From: Adiantum capillus-veneris
Taxonomy: Eukaryota; Streptophyta; Polypodiopsida; Polypodiales; Pteridaceae
Direction of reading: 5' to 3'
Assembly: GCA_014529385.2 (NCBI GenBank)
Contig: CM043954.1
Location: 92,221,747-92,285,746, forward strand
DNA: 64,000 nt
In this document: in pieces, positions 35,027-45,378 of the stretch
How the letters are laid out: each line of letters opens with the position of its first letter
Numbering within the stretch: position 1 is the first letter of the stretch
Notes under the pieces: generated by a model
Database searches by the model: none
Seen by the model: the letters and a program-made list of their open reading frames with translations, nothing else
Told to the model about the DNA's origin: nothing
Position numbers and translations under genes: made by a program

Positions 35027-35371
35027 AATCATAGTAGTCCTCGACTATGAGGTAGAAGAGATAAAGCCTAAGTCATTAGTCAATCGTACTTAGCGGGTAG
35101 AGGATCCCTTTTTTACCCTACGACATCTTTCCAAGATGGATGACTAATCCATTTGGTGCTTGGGAGACATAGCTGCCGCAAGCATGTCTGCTCTTTAGTC
35201 CATTTCATTCTCCCAAAGTAGAGTGACAAATTCTACTTGGTGTTTGAGAGACGTCGTCATCACGAACATGATTCTAAGCATGCATACTAGTTAAATTTGT
35301 GCACAATTAAAAAGAGGATTAGTCTTATAAGACAAAAACATGAGTCATTTAAAAGAGAGTTGTACATTTTC

Positions 35372-38053
35372 TTACTCTAATGTAGCATTGTAAGCATTGA
35401 CAAGGTTCATACTATCGTTAAGTTTTACTCCTTGCATCCATTTAGCATCTTCAAAAGGATAATTTTTGAACTTAATAAGATACCGTCGGATTATCTTACC
35501 ATGTCGTAGTACCTTGTCTTCATGCCGAAGGACAGCTTCGGGTTGTAGCACCTCTTCTTGGTCTTCAACTTCGGGAGGGTCTTCAATAATTGGTTCAGTT
35601 GGTGGCTCTCCTTTATAGGGCTTAAGTAGGCTTACATGAAAGGCATTGTGTATAAGAAAATGGTTGGGCAACTTGAGTTGATAAGCCGTCTCATTGATGG
35701 GCTTCAAGATTTGGAAAGGACCATAGTATCTTTTTGCTAGTTTAGCATAATACTTTTGATGGCCCGTAGGATTTTTGCCCGTCGTTTGCCTTAATCGAGC
35801 CTTAGGAAACTTGAGTAAGACCCAATCATTTTCTTTGAACATTAAGGCTCTTCTGTGCTTATCAGCAACAGCTTTTTGCCTTTGTTGAGAGATGGCTATA
35901 GCCTCCCTAATCTTTTGAAAAGATTCTTGTAGGTCACGGCTATACTCATCGGCGGCGAAGATCTTCCCATGTACTTTGAGTAGCAAGGGACTTTTAGGTC
36001 TTCCCTCTATGATCTCGAAAGGTGCTTTCCCCGTAGAAGCATGTACAGTATTATTGTAGGCATACTCTACTAGAGGTAAATACTTTTCCCATTGTGAGCG
36101 TTGATCTACTTCGGTAACATAAGTCTTGAGTAGATCGAGTATCGTAAGATTGGCTATCTCACTTTGGCCATCCGTTTGTGGGTGATAGGCCGAAGAGAAA
36201 TTCAATCTTGTTCCTAGATTTTCAAAGAGACCTTTCCAGAAATTAGTGGTCATTCTAGGATCTCTATCTGACACGATGGATGTGGGTAATCCATGGTGCT
36301 TGAAAATATGAGATATGAAGAGAGTTGCCATTTGATGTGCCTTAATAGTCTTTTTGACAGGAATAAAATGTGCTTGCTTGCTAAACCTGTTGACTATTGT
36401 CCATATTCCTGTATTCCCATGGATAGACTTGGGTAATCCAAAGATGAAATCCATGGATATACTCTCCCATGGTGAATTTGGAATAGGCAATGGCTGGAGT
36501 AATCCAGGTTGCTTCCCTCTATCGTACTTGGTCTTTTGGCATACTACACATTTTGAAACATACTCTTGTATGTCCACTTTCAGGGTAGGCCAATAGAAAT
36601 ACGTCTCTACTCCTCGGAGAGTAGGTTGAATACCTCTATGCCCTGCATATGGAGGAGCATGGGATTCATACATAACCTTCTCACGAAGGGAATGGGTAAC
36701 ACATAGCCTATTGCCGTGGAGAAGATAACCATCCTGCAAGGTGAATGGTTCCTCTTTCTTCCCCAAAGCAAGGGTTGACATTATGTCTCTAAAGTCAGCG
36801 TCAGTAGCATACTCATCTATCATAGAGGATAGATCATTGTGAGTAGCTATAGACACCGCATTAACTTTTGGTCGTCGTGAAAGTGCATCGGCAACTTGAT
36901 TGTGCTTACCAGCTATGTGAGCAATATGGAAATTAAATTGCGAAAGAAAATTTGCCCACCTCATTTGTTTGTCGGAAAGCTTGGTTTGCGTCATGAAATA
37001 CTTGAGACTTTGGTGGTCGGTTCGTAGGATAAATGGAGTCCCCAATAGGTAGTGCTTCCATGTGTCTAGGGCATGTAGAATAGCTAAAAGCTCTTTCTCA
37101 TAAATGCCCAAGACTCGTTCATCACTATTGAGCCTTCGGCTCTCATATGCTATGGCATGTCCTTCTTGAAGCAAAACCGCTCCAAGGCAATCACCACAAG
37201 CATCACATTGGACCTCAAATGGCTTTGAGAGATCCGGAAGCACGAGGACTGGTTGGGAAGTAAGCTTCTCTTTGAGTTTTTCAAAAGAATTTTGCTCCTT
37301 AGCAGTCCATACAAACTTAACGTTCTTCTTTGTTAAGTCGTGTAGTGGTCCTGCTACTTGAGAGAATTTTGCTATGAAGCCTCTATAGTATGCACACATA
37401 CCAATAAAGCTTCTTAGCTCATGTAGATTCCTTGGGTTAGGCCATGATTTTATTACCTCTAACTTTGATGGATCCATACGAATACCATCGTGAGAGATAA
37501 TATGACCTAGATATTGAATCTCTTGAAGGAAGAATTCACTTTTCTTTTGGTTGAGAAAAAGTTTGTTCTCCCTCAAGGCTTGAAAAATCACTTGCAGATG
37601 TTTCTTATATTCCTCCAAAGACTTGGAGTAGATGATGATATCATCAAAGAACACTCGAGTGAATTTACGATACGGTCTAAAAAATTTCTCCATGAGACGA
37701 TTGAAAGTAGCTGGTGCATTAGTCAAGCCAAAAGGCATGACTAGATATTCATAAAGACCAAATGTTGTGCGAAACGCGGTCTTTAGGATATCTTCATCCA
37801 CTATCCTTATTTGATGATAGCCACTCTTAAAGTCAATCATACTGAAGTAGGTAGAGCCTTGTATCTTATCAAACAGATCTTCTACCCGAGGCACGGGAAA
37901 TCTGTTTTTGATAGTGATATGGTTTAGTGCTCGATAGTCCACACACATACGGTATGTACCATCTTTCTTTTGCACTAAAAGGACTGGAGAACAAAAGGGA
38001 GAGGAACTAGGCCTCACCATCCCTTTGTCTACCAATTCCTGTACTTGCCTCAT
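35372..38053 (-). CDS. Chromovirus pol: RT, RNase H, integrase, chromodomain (fossil)
   Basis: An 893-residue open frame. RT shows YRMCVDYRALNHITIKN, MIDFKSGYHQIRI, MPFGLTNAPATFNRLM and the catalytic FFDD near residue 115. RNase H has FEVQCDACGDCLGAVL near 255 and TDHQSLKYF near 320. The integrase zinc module H-H-C-C is at about 465-510, and its core follows with SMDFIFGLPKS, VSDRDPRMTTNFW and HPQTDGQSEIANL. The last 60 residues (RHGKIIRRYLIKFKNYPFEDAKWM) match a chromodomain, which in chromoviruses steers integration to marked chromatin. Confidence 0.92.
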   Translation of the reverse strand: MRQVQELVDKGMVRPSSSPFCSPVLLVQKKDGTYRMCVDYRALNHITIKNRFPVPRVEDLFDKIQGSTYFSMIDFKSGYHQIRIVDEDILKTAFRTTFGLYEYLVMPFGLTNAPATFNRLMEKFFRPYRKFTRVFFDDIIIYSKSLEEYKKHLQVIFQALRENKLFLNQKKSEFFLQEIQYLGHIISHDGIRMDPSKLEVIKSWPNPRNLHELRSFIGMCAYYRGFIAKFSQVAGPLHDLTKKNVKFVWTAKEQNSFEKLKEKLTSQPVLVLPDLSKPFEVQCDACGDCLGAVLLQEGHAIAYESRRLNSDERVLGIYEKELLAILHALDTWKHYLLGTPFILRTDHQSLKYFMTQTKLSDKQMRWANFLSQFNFHIAHIAGKHNQVADALSRRPKVNAVSIATHNDLSSMIDEYATDADFRDIMSTLALGKKEEPFTLQDGYLLHGNRLCVTHSLREKVMYESHAPPYAGHRGIQPTLRGVETYFYWPTLKVDIQEYVSKCVVCQKTKYDRGKQPGLLQPLPIPNSPWESISMDFIFGLPKSIHGNTGIWTIVNRFSKQAHFIPVKKTIKAHQMATLFISHIFKHHGLPTSIVSDRDPRMTTNFWKGLFENLGTRLNFSSAYHPQTDGQSEIANLTILDLLKTYVTEVDQRSQWEKYLPLVEYAYNNTVHASTGKAPFEIIEGRPKSPLLLKVHGKIFAADEYSRDLQESFQKIREAIAISQQRQKAVADKHRRALMFKENDWVLLKFPKARLRQTTGKNPTGHQKYYAKLAKRYYGPFQILKPINETAYQLKLPNHFLIHNAFHVSLLKPYKGEPPTEPIIEDPPEVEDQEEVLQPEAVLRHEDKVLRHGKIIRRYLIKFKNYPFEDAKWMQGVKLNDSMNLVNAYNATLE

Positions 38054-38146
38054 AATCTCCTCTTGTTGAGCTTGTGAGACTCGATAAGGAGGTTTGTTAG
38101 GCGGTGAGCTTCCTGGAAGGAGCTCAATACGATGGTCATCATCCCC

Positions 38147-40153
38147 TCATTTTGGAGGTAGGTCCATAGGGATATCATCGATGAACACATCTTGGAATCC
38201 TTTAAGAAAAGTAGACAAGTCTAACTCTTCTTGATTCCTATCATTTTCATTTGATGAAACATTATTAGCTTTTAGAGACTCTTTGACATAAATCATGTAC
38301 GCAGAAACTGAGCTCTTCATTGATTTATCAAAAGAAAGAGGATTTACAAGTGGAATAGTGCGACCACGCTCACTAGCATGTATATACATGTTCTTTCCCC
38401 TGTAGGTGAAGTAAATTCTCCTTTCAGGGAACTTCATGTTGGCAGCCATGCGATCAAACCATGGTGCCCCTAGGATATCATCCTGATGTTGGAGAGGAGA
38501 GATGAAGAAGTCTTCTTTGTCGACATAGCTTTGGACATAAAGCCTCAACTTCCCAATCAAGGGAGTAACGGAGGCTTGTTGTCCCTTGAAATCTGCATCA
38601 GCTGTTACTATATCTCCCATCTCAAAAGCTTGAATGCCCAACTTGGTGGCCAACTCTATAGATATGAAGTTGAGAGTAGAGCCTGGGTCAAACAAGATGA
38701 AGGCATCATGCTCTCTTACCTTTCCCCATGCATAGGAAAGTGATGATCCTTTGCAATGAGCATCCTCTTTTGGAGCTTCGATGGTGGAAGCCCTAGGAGT
38801 CTCATTGCGAGTATTCTTCTTGGGGCAAGAACGATAGCCATGTCCTTGCTCCCCACACTTGAAACACTTATGGTCCTTGCCAAAAGCTTCAAGCTCTTCA
38901 GGAGAGAGTTTGTTTTTACCTTTGTAAACTCCCTTCTCCTTGGGACCGATTGTTGTTGTTGTTGGAAGTGCCTTGGGAATTATTTTGAGCATTAGATTTC
39001 CCCTTTGCATCATTTTTATCTTTGTTTTCCATGGGCTTGACATTACGTCTAGCCCCTTGATGGAAATTGATGCGTGAAGCAACCATGGTGTGGTGGATTA
39101 CTTCGGTAATAGTACCGGGCCGTGGAGAGTTGATGTATTCGGCCATCTCTTCAGGTAATCCCGCACAGAATTGCTGTCTTTGCTTGGCAAAGTCTATCTT
39201 TTGAAAGACAGTAGCTTTGAGATGTAAATCCCAAAAATTGTCTACATACTTGTTGATAGACTCATGAGAGAGAAGCTTCAAGCCACGCCATTCGGTAAGA
39301 ACTTTATCTTTAGTATCACTTGGAAGAAATTGCTTCATGATGGAAACTCGTAGAGTTTTCTATGTCTTTGGGGCTTCTCCATTGCCACGAAGGCTAGCCC
39401 ACCATTGACGAGCTGATTTTTGGAAGTGCATAGCTACATGGCGTAGCTTGGAGGAATGTGTGAAGCCCTCGTCCCCAAAGGCCGCATCCAATTGCTGGAT
39501 GAAGGCCAACACTTTGTCGGTAGCACCACAGGTGCCATCGTAGGTGAGAAAAGAGATACTCTTTCCTCCCTCCTTGAACTTCTTTAGCTTTTGTGACCTT
39601 CGCCATGCAGGAAATGATTTGCGATGTCCTCCCCTCTTGTATTCTCTAGGAGAATAGCCATAACTTTCATCGGAAGAGGAGGAAGGTGAAGAAGAAGGAG
39701 AAGAGGGTGACCTCTTCCTAGCCCTTTTCTTCCATTTTTTCCTCTCTTGCCTTTCAGAGTGATGAGGAGAAGAACTATAGGTTGCTCTTTTCCTCTTGGG
39801 AGGAGTAGGCGATCGTCTAGACCGCCGTCTTCATGGAGCCACATCTTCAGAAGAACTTAGACTGTCATTGCTTTCTTTCTCTTTGGATTCCTCCTCTCGA
39901 ATGGGAGAGAGTCTTCTTTTGGGGGTCTCTTCAAGAGGCCTCCTAAGCTCTCTCTCCTCTGGGAGAGGAAGGGAAATTCCATAAGCACGAAGTTGTTGAG
40001 TAACTTCGGCTTGCAAAACAGGGTTGCCCATAGCTTGTTGCAACCTAGTGACGAGATAATTCACAAACATGGGAGCATCATCATTAGCACCTTCATGTGC
40101 AAAATCAAAGCTATCAATGTTCATTCTACGCTCTTGATTATTGTCAGCCATGT
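38147..40153 (-). pseudogene. Chromovirus gag and protease region (fossil)
   Basis: Starting near 40153 with MADNNQERRMNIDSF, it has a Retrotrans_gag core around 38920-39400 (LTEWRGLKLLSHESINKYV…). A zinc knuckle CFKCGEQGHGYRSC of standard spacing lies near 38850, and a retropepsin strand ILFDPGSTLNFIS near 38690. This is the order expected upstream of the pol frame. Broken in a few places. Confidence 0.85.
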
Positions 40154-40552
40154 TAACAAAATTTATGTTTATACTTAGTGTATGCTTTGGCAATACAAAA
40201 CCTTAGTTGCCACTCCTCTTAGCCTTTGAAAATCGGCTCTTAAGTATCTACACCCACGGCTCAAAGTGGTTAATTATAGAGAGTAGAGGAGTAGGTCTAA
40301 CATAGCAGAGTTGCCAAGGGTTAGCTCCTTTCGGACTTCTTATGGCTCAATAATGGTAAAGCCGTAGGCAAGTCTAGAAAGACTCCATTATTAAGTCCAA
40401 AGCTCCCGAGGTGTGCACCATCCCCCACATAGTGGGCTCAACAAAACCGATAATAGAACCCAATTCCACTTACCCTATTATAATTAACAACACCAACCAT
40501 TTATAGGCTACTTAAGGACCTCTCTTCTTAAGCAAGAAAAGAGAAACCAAAT
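40154..40552 (-). other. Chromovirus untranslated leader
   Basis: About 400 bp between primer site and gag start. No other feature seen. Confidence 0.7.
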
Positions 40553-40564
40553 GCTCTGATACCA
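40553..40564 (-). other. Chromovirus primer binding site (tRNA-iMet type)
   Basis: The minus strand reads TGGTATCAGAGC one base inside the 5' LTR, complementary to the 3' end of initiator tRNA-Met. Confidence 0.92.
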
Positions 40565-40565
40565 A

Positions 40566-42201
40566 TGTAATGGAATTTGCCGATTCAATTTGAGAGTAGC
40601 GGAATTTAATGAGAGTACTTTCAAGAAATGATTTTGTGAGCATAGCGGGTAGACATAATTGAAGATAGCAACATAATTATAGCAATTAGTTAACTTGGCA
40701 TAGACAATACTTTTGCAAGAGAGAGAATTTAGAGAACATGACAACAGTTGAGGACCGGATTTATGTGGAGCCGGTGCCCCCTCCAATAGGCATTTGTATT
40801 ATGATTTCTCCCATAAAGAGAGACTTGTTACAATACATTCTTTGTGTTCCTTGTGACCTAGGTGAAGCAATGAAGATGGAAAGCTTCATGCATCACCATC
40901 ATAGCATAACCTAAACTTGAAGAAAGATTTAACTATACCAAGCCTCACTCCCAAGACCTCAAACACCTTCGAAGGTGGAGAGAGCTAGCAGGGAATGAGG
41001 GTAGGGAAGAGGAAGAAGAAACATTTCGTAGGAGAAAGAATTAGTTCCTCACTTATCATACTCTTGTTGCTAGCATACATAATAGCATAGTAATGAAGAA
41101 GAAGGAGATGGCAAGCTTAAGCATTGAAGCATGGCTCTTGGTTGGATTTGCACTCCATAGCCAAGAGTGTTGGTGTAGGCTCTCAACCTTTACTTGCTTG
41201 GAGAGGGAGATCTTCCACTTTGCATCGCACACAATGAGAGTGCTTGTGAGTGTGTGTGGGTGAGTATACCCCCTAAGCACCCCCCTAGATTGCTTGGGTC
41301 GACCCCCCCTTGTAGCTCATGCTTGAAGCTCATTGGACCCCTCCAGGCCTAGCCAATCACAAGCAGGAGCCATTACAAGCAACATGGGTAGCCTTGGGAC
41401 AAGTGTCCCCCTTTCCCCTTTGAGAGAGAGGACTTGATAAATCCAAAATCAATTAATTAAATATCCTAAATTATCATTGGACCCCTTGGGTGGCCAACCA
41501 ATAGGCTTCAGGCACTCCGTGAGGGCAACATGGGAAGGAACTTGACAAGTGTCCTTGCTGCCTCTTCAAGCTCGGGCTTCCCTTGTGTGTGTGTGTGTGT
41601 TCTCTCTCATCCCCCCCCCCCCCCCCCCCTTGTAGGCTTGCCCCCCTCCTTGTAGGGATATTTTTGACTTTGGATGAGCAAGCCCCTTAGTCATCAAGCA
41701 TGACTAAGCACTTGAAGTAGGGGGTGTTCCCACAAGCATCTCAGGCAAGCTTCTCAAGGCACCTCAAGCACCTTAATCATGCATCAAGTCAAGCACCTCA
41801 AGCATGGAGCCAATCAAGCACCTCAAGCATCTTAATCAAGCACCTCAAGCATGACAAGCACCTCAAGCAGGACAAGCACTTCAAGCACGACAGGCACCTG
41901 GAGCTCGGGCCGGGTTCCCACCTCAAGCTCAGCCCTAGCTTACCTAAGGTCAAAGGACTTTTACACACATTATTGGAGGTCTTCAATGAAGCTAACTCTA
42001 AGGTCTTATGCTCCATTGGTTAGCCTTGCTCTTGATAGACCATCTCCCATTTGGGCCCCTTTACTATTGGCCCCGTGTTGAGATAGATCTATAAGCACAT
42101 AGCTATATCTTAACACTTGTTCCCATTTATTCTCCCACATTAAGTGATCAATTTAATATGAGAAAATCATTTGGGTTGGTTAGATATTAGATTTTATGAC
42201 A
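40566..42201 (-). repeat. Chromovirus 5' LTR
   Basis: Matches 33411-35011. Differences are mainly a shorter GT tract, a long C run near 41613-41631 and extra units in the CAAGCACCTCAAGCA minisatellite (41745-41912). Confidence 0.95.
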
Positions 42202-42517
42202 AAGCATCTTTTAAAGGTTCCTCACATCCATGAAATAGACACTGGCCGGCAGACTTACAGGCAGTTACAAAACAAAGTGGGTGATACGGATGTTGACACC
42301 GGAGCATGTAGACACCGATAACAACAGTATGCATGATAGACATCCCACAAGCAACACAATCACCTAATTGCACATAGCTATTGTCCGATCCCAAATGAAC
42401 AGGCAGCCTGACAGGAAGGATAGGCATTCTTGACTTGAACAAATTAATAATCGTTTCCACAAATCAAAGATGCCCTGTCGCCACTTCTACTTCCCATAAC
42501 AAAGTGTCATGCTGACC

Positions 42518-42743
42518 CTGTAAAAAATTAGCACTGCGTACTTTATAAAACAGTATAAGTTTTTGTGCATTACTTTCAAGAGTCTTCATCGCTTTATGTG
42601 GTACCACTTAAGAGTGTTATATAAACACATTTAAGTGGTCGTTTACCATATAAAATGGTCTCTAACCATTTTTTCCTAATTAGAGTTTAACCACTTTTAA
42701 GTAATATCAACTACTACTAGGTGAATCAATCAAGCTTACATAC
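42518..42743 (-). repeat. Intron with CCACTTTTAAGTGG-type motifs
   Basis: Bounded by CAG|GTATG and TTTTTACAG. It contains several copies of the same near-palindrome found in the transposase intron. Confidence 0.7.
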
Positions 42744-43732
42744 CTGTAACTGTGCTGCCTCTTCACCTAGGTTATTGAGATTGTGCACTTCAATATCAAG
42801 TCCCATGTCTTTGAGAGCCTCCTTTTTTATTTGAATCAAGGTCTCAAGCTTTGCCATTGCTTCCTCGTTTGGTACAAGCCCAGCCTTATGCAACTTGAGT
42901 TCCTCCATATCCTTGTTCATTCTCTCTACGATCTTGGCGGCGCCTCGCATCAAACCAACCTCCTCATCTCTCTTTGTCTTTGATTGATCTAAAGCAATTT
43001 TTATTGCTTCAAGACATTGCTGCTTCTCTTTTAACTTTCCAGCAGCATTAGCCTTCATGTTAGAAATAGCTGCTACATCAGCCGTTGACGCAGAAAATGT
43101 AGTCGAGGAAACATTTGACATTCCAAATGTTCCCATCGAGCCAAAGGCCCACTTCTTTAGAAATTCCTCCTTAGCCTGCCCTGAAAATTGATGTCCACCT
43201 GAGTATGTCTGCCAGTCAAAGCCTGTGCCAGTACTGTCAGTGTAATTAGGCATATTTTCTGCATTAAATTTCCACTCGCTTCCAAGACATGGACCGTTTG
43301 TGGACCTCTATTTCTCCAATTTCCTATTTGAAGTTTTTTGTTGGCGTAACATTTTGATAACACCTTCAGCATACATAGCCCATGCAACTAAACCTTCAGA
43401 ATCTTCAACGGCCTTGCACTTCTGCCAAGTAAATCCATGTGCAAAATGCACGCCTACCTCGTTGTTTGGGGGAGCTCCCTGATATACTTTGTGGTATAGC
43501 AGGAGACATTCTGCATACATTTCAGGCCTCAGCCCCTTTAAATGCATCTTCTCCTTTTGGTGGCGCTTGTAAAGACATACACTAAGCCACTCCTCATCTG
43601 AGAAATCATCATCACATAGGAGCTTTGGATCCTGACCAGCCAAGAATAACCCATATTCGGTATGAAAATCTTCCTTGGTGAAGCAAAATTTTGTTTGAGT
43701 GGGTAAGGCCACTCGTGGTACTGTCCACCTCC

Positions 43733-45055
43733 CTGTAAAAACATATAAGAATGCATGTTAGTATGTAATGAGCCATTAATTAAACTTGTTTTATCAACAA
43801 TAAGAAGTGGTTGAAATGATTTCTGCACCATTCTCAGTGGTACTGCAAAATTTTTAAGTGGTGGTGTACCACTAAATGGTTCTCAACCACTTAAAACTGG
43901 TTAGGTAACACTGAAAAGTCCTGCTACACCACTTTTTTCTAGTGATACATCCCCTTTTGGTGTTTCTTCACCACTTTAAAGTGGTGCTCCAGCACATAAA
44001 AGTGGGCTGACTGTTGAGTTGTGCTACACCGATGTGAATTGTTGTACACAACTTAAAACTGGTGCTACACTCCTAAAAAGTGGTGCTACACCAATAGAAT
44101 GTGGTATCTCCTTGTAAAGCTTCATCACTTAAAAGCACTTAACCCCACTTTTAGAAAAGATGCAGAACTAACGATTATTGCACTTTTGTAAAGCATCACT
44201 AAAAAGTGGTTCTATAGCACTGAAAGTGGTTGACCATCATGCACCGCCACTTAAATGTGATTTGAACCACAAAAAGTTGTGACCACCACTTTATTGGTGT
44301 TTACCACTTTATACCAAATAACGTTCAGGTTAAGAAGCACCACTTTTCAGTGGTCCTACACACTTTTAAGGTACCGAATAACGTTCTAGTTAAGGAGCAC
44401 CACTTTAAAGTGGTCTTCACCACTATAAACACCACTTAAATGTGATTTGAACCACAAAAAGTGGTGAGCACCACTTTATTGGTGTTTACCACTTTAAACC
44501 AAATAACGTTTAGGTTAAAAAGCACCACTTTTCAGTGGTTTTACACACTTTTAAGGTACCGAATAACGTTCTAGATAAGAAGCACCACTTTATAGTTCTG
44601 TTTACCACTAGAAAGTGGTGCTTCTTAACTAGAACGTTATTCGGTACCTTAAAAGTGTGTAAAACCACTGAAAAGTGGTGCACCATCGTGATGCTTCGCT
44701 TAAAAGTGATGCTTCACCACAAAATAGTTAGGGTTTTCCACTGGAAAGTGATGCACCCATTGTATCGCCAGTTTTTACTAGAACCTTACCTCTTTTTAGT
44801 GCTGCTGAGCACTTTAAAGTGGTCCAGTATCACTTTTAAGAGATGGTGCACCATATCAGCATAACTATGTAGTGATGCAACTGCCCAACTTTAAAGGGTG
44901 CTGCAAGTGCACCACTTCAACACAGCCTATCAGTGGTGCTGTACCCATAAAAAGTGGGGTTCACCCACTTGATATTTACTAGTGGTGTGCACACTTCTTT
45001 TTCCTAATAAAGCAACACTTTAATTGAATCCATGGGGGAAATACCTGTATCTAAC
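43733..45055 (-). repeat. Long intron packed with CCACTT/AAGTGG near-palindromes
   Basis: About 1.3 kb of motif variants, with a tandem unit of about 180 bp (AAATGTGATTTGAACCACAA at about 44251 and 44432) and a long hairpin at 44522-44681. Not coding. Confidence 0.8.
44522..44681. repeat. Long hairpin, about 70-bp arms
   Basis: Arms 44522-44592 and 44612-44681 are reverse complements with one or two mismatches, around a loop of about 20 bases. The arms contain GGTACCGAATAACGTTCTAG. Repeated in the duplicate at 51897-52056. Confidence 0.9.
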
Positions 45056-45378
45056 CTGCTGAACATTTTTCTTCTTAGGTGTACCCTTGGGAGACTCGGA
45101 AGTTCCTTTTGTAGCATGCATGTGCAAAAAATTCAGAAATTTTACAAGACATAAAACCAATTTTAGAAAAACATGCATGATGCATCTAACCTGTTTTGAT
45201 AGGCGACTCCTGCGTAGAGCTCTTTCCCTTCCTAGGTGTACCCTTGTCAGAGTCTGAAGGTCCTTTTGTAGCCTGGTTCTTCATCCTAAAACAATCACAA
45301 ATGCCACATAGATACAAGATCAATAGTTAAATGCATTTATGCTTGAACCTGCATGATGCATTTGTATAAGCATGAACG

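Larger units (their letters stand above)
33411..42201 (-). mobile_element. Chromodomain Gypsy element (chromovirus), 8.8 kb
   Basis: Minus-strand element with LTRs at 33411-35011 (3') and 40566-42201 (5') and a perfect target duplication AAGCA (33406-33410, 42202-42206). It has a tRNA-iMet primer site, a gag region, protease, RT, RNase H, integrase and a C-terminal chromodomain, in the order of plant chromoviruses. The LTRs are about 99 % alike by eye apart from repeat-length changes, so insertion is recent. The pol frame is long and open; gag-protease has about three breaks. It sits inside an exon of the DNA transposon's RING-H2-like gene. The outermost LTR in the window (1-486, 62609-63790) belongs to a related but diverged family. 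Confidence 0.95.
42202..45284 (-). pseudogene. RING-H2-like gene, 5' and middle part
   Basis: Minus-strand exons: 45284-45191 (starts ATGAAGAACCAGGC, ends ACAG|GTTAG), 45105-45056, 43732-42744 (acceptor TTTTTACAG, donor CAG|GTATG) and 42517-42202. The first two encode related KGTPRKGK and KGTPKKKN segments. The long exon has a tryptophan- and cysteine-containing domain (DDDFSDEEWLSVCLYKRHQKEK) and then a coiled coil (about 43060-42780). The last carries CVACGM…CQHPYHPLC…CLFHGC, which fits a RING-H2 finger (CX1HX2HX2C core), so ubiquitin ligase activity is possible. In-frame stops TAG at 43310-43308 and TGA at 42466-42464 show decay. It is interrupted by the chromovirus. The phase between exons 2 and 3 does not fit, so one exon may be missed. 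Confidence 0.6.
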
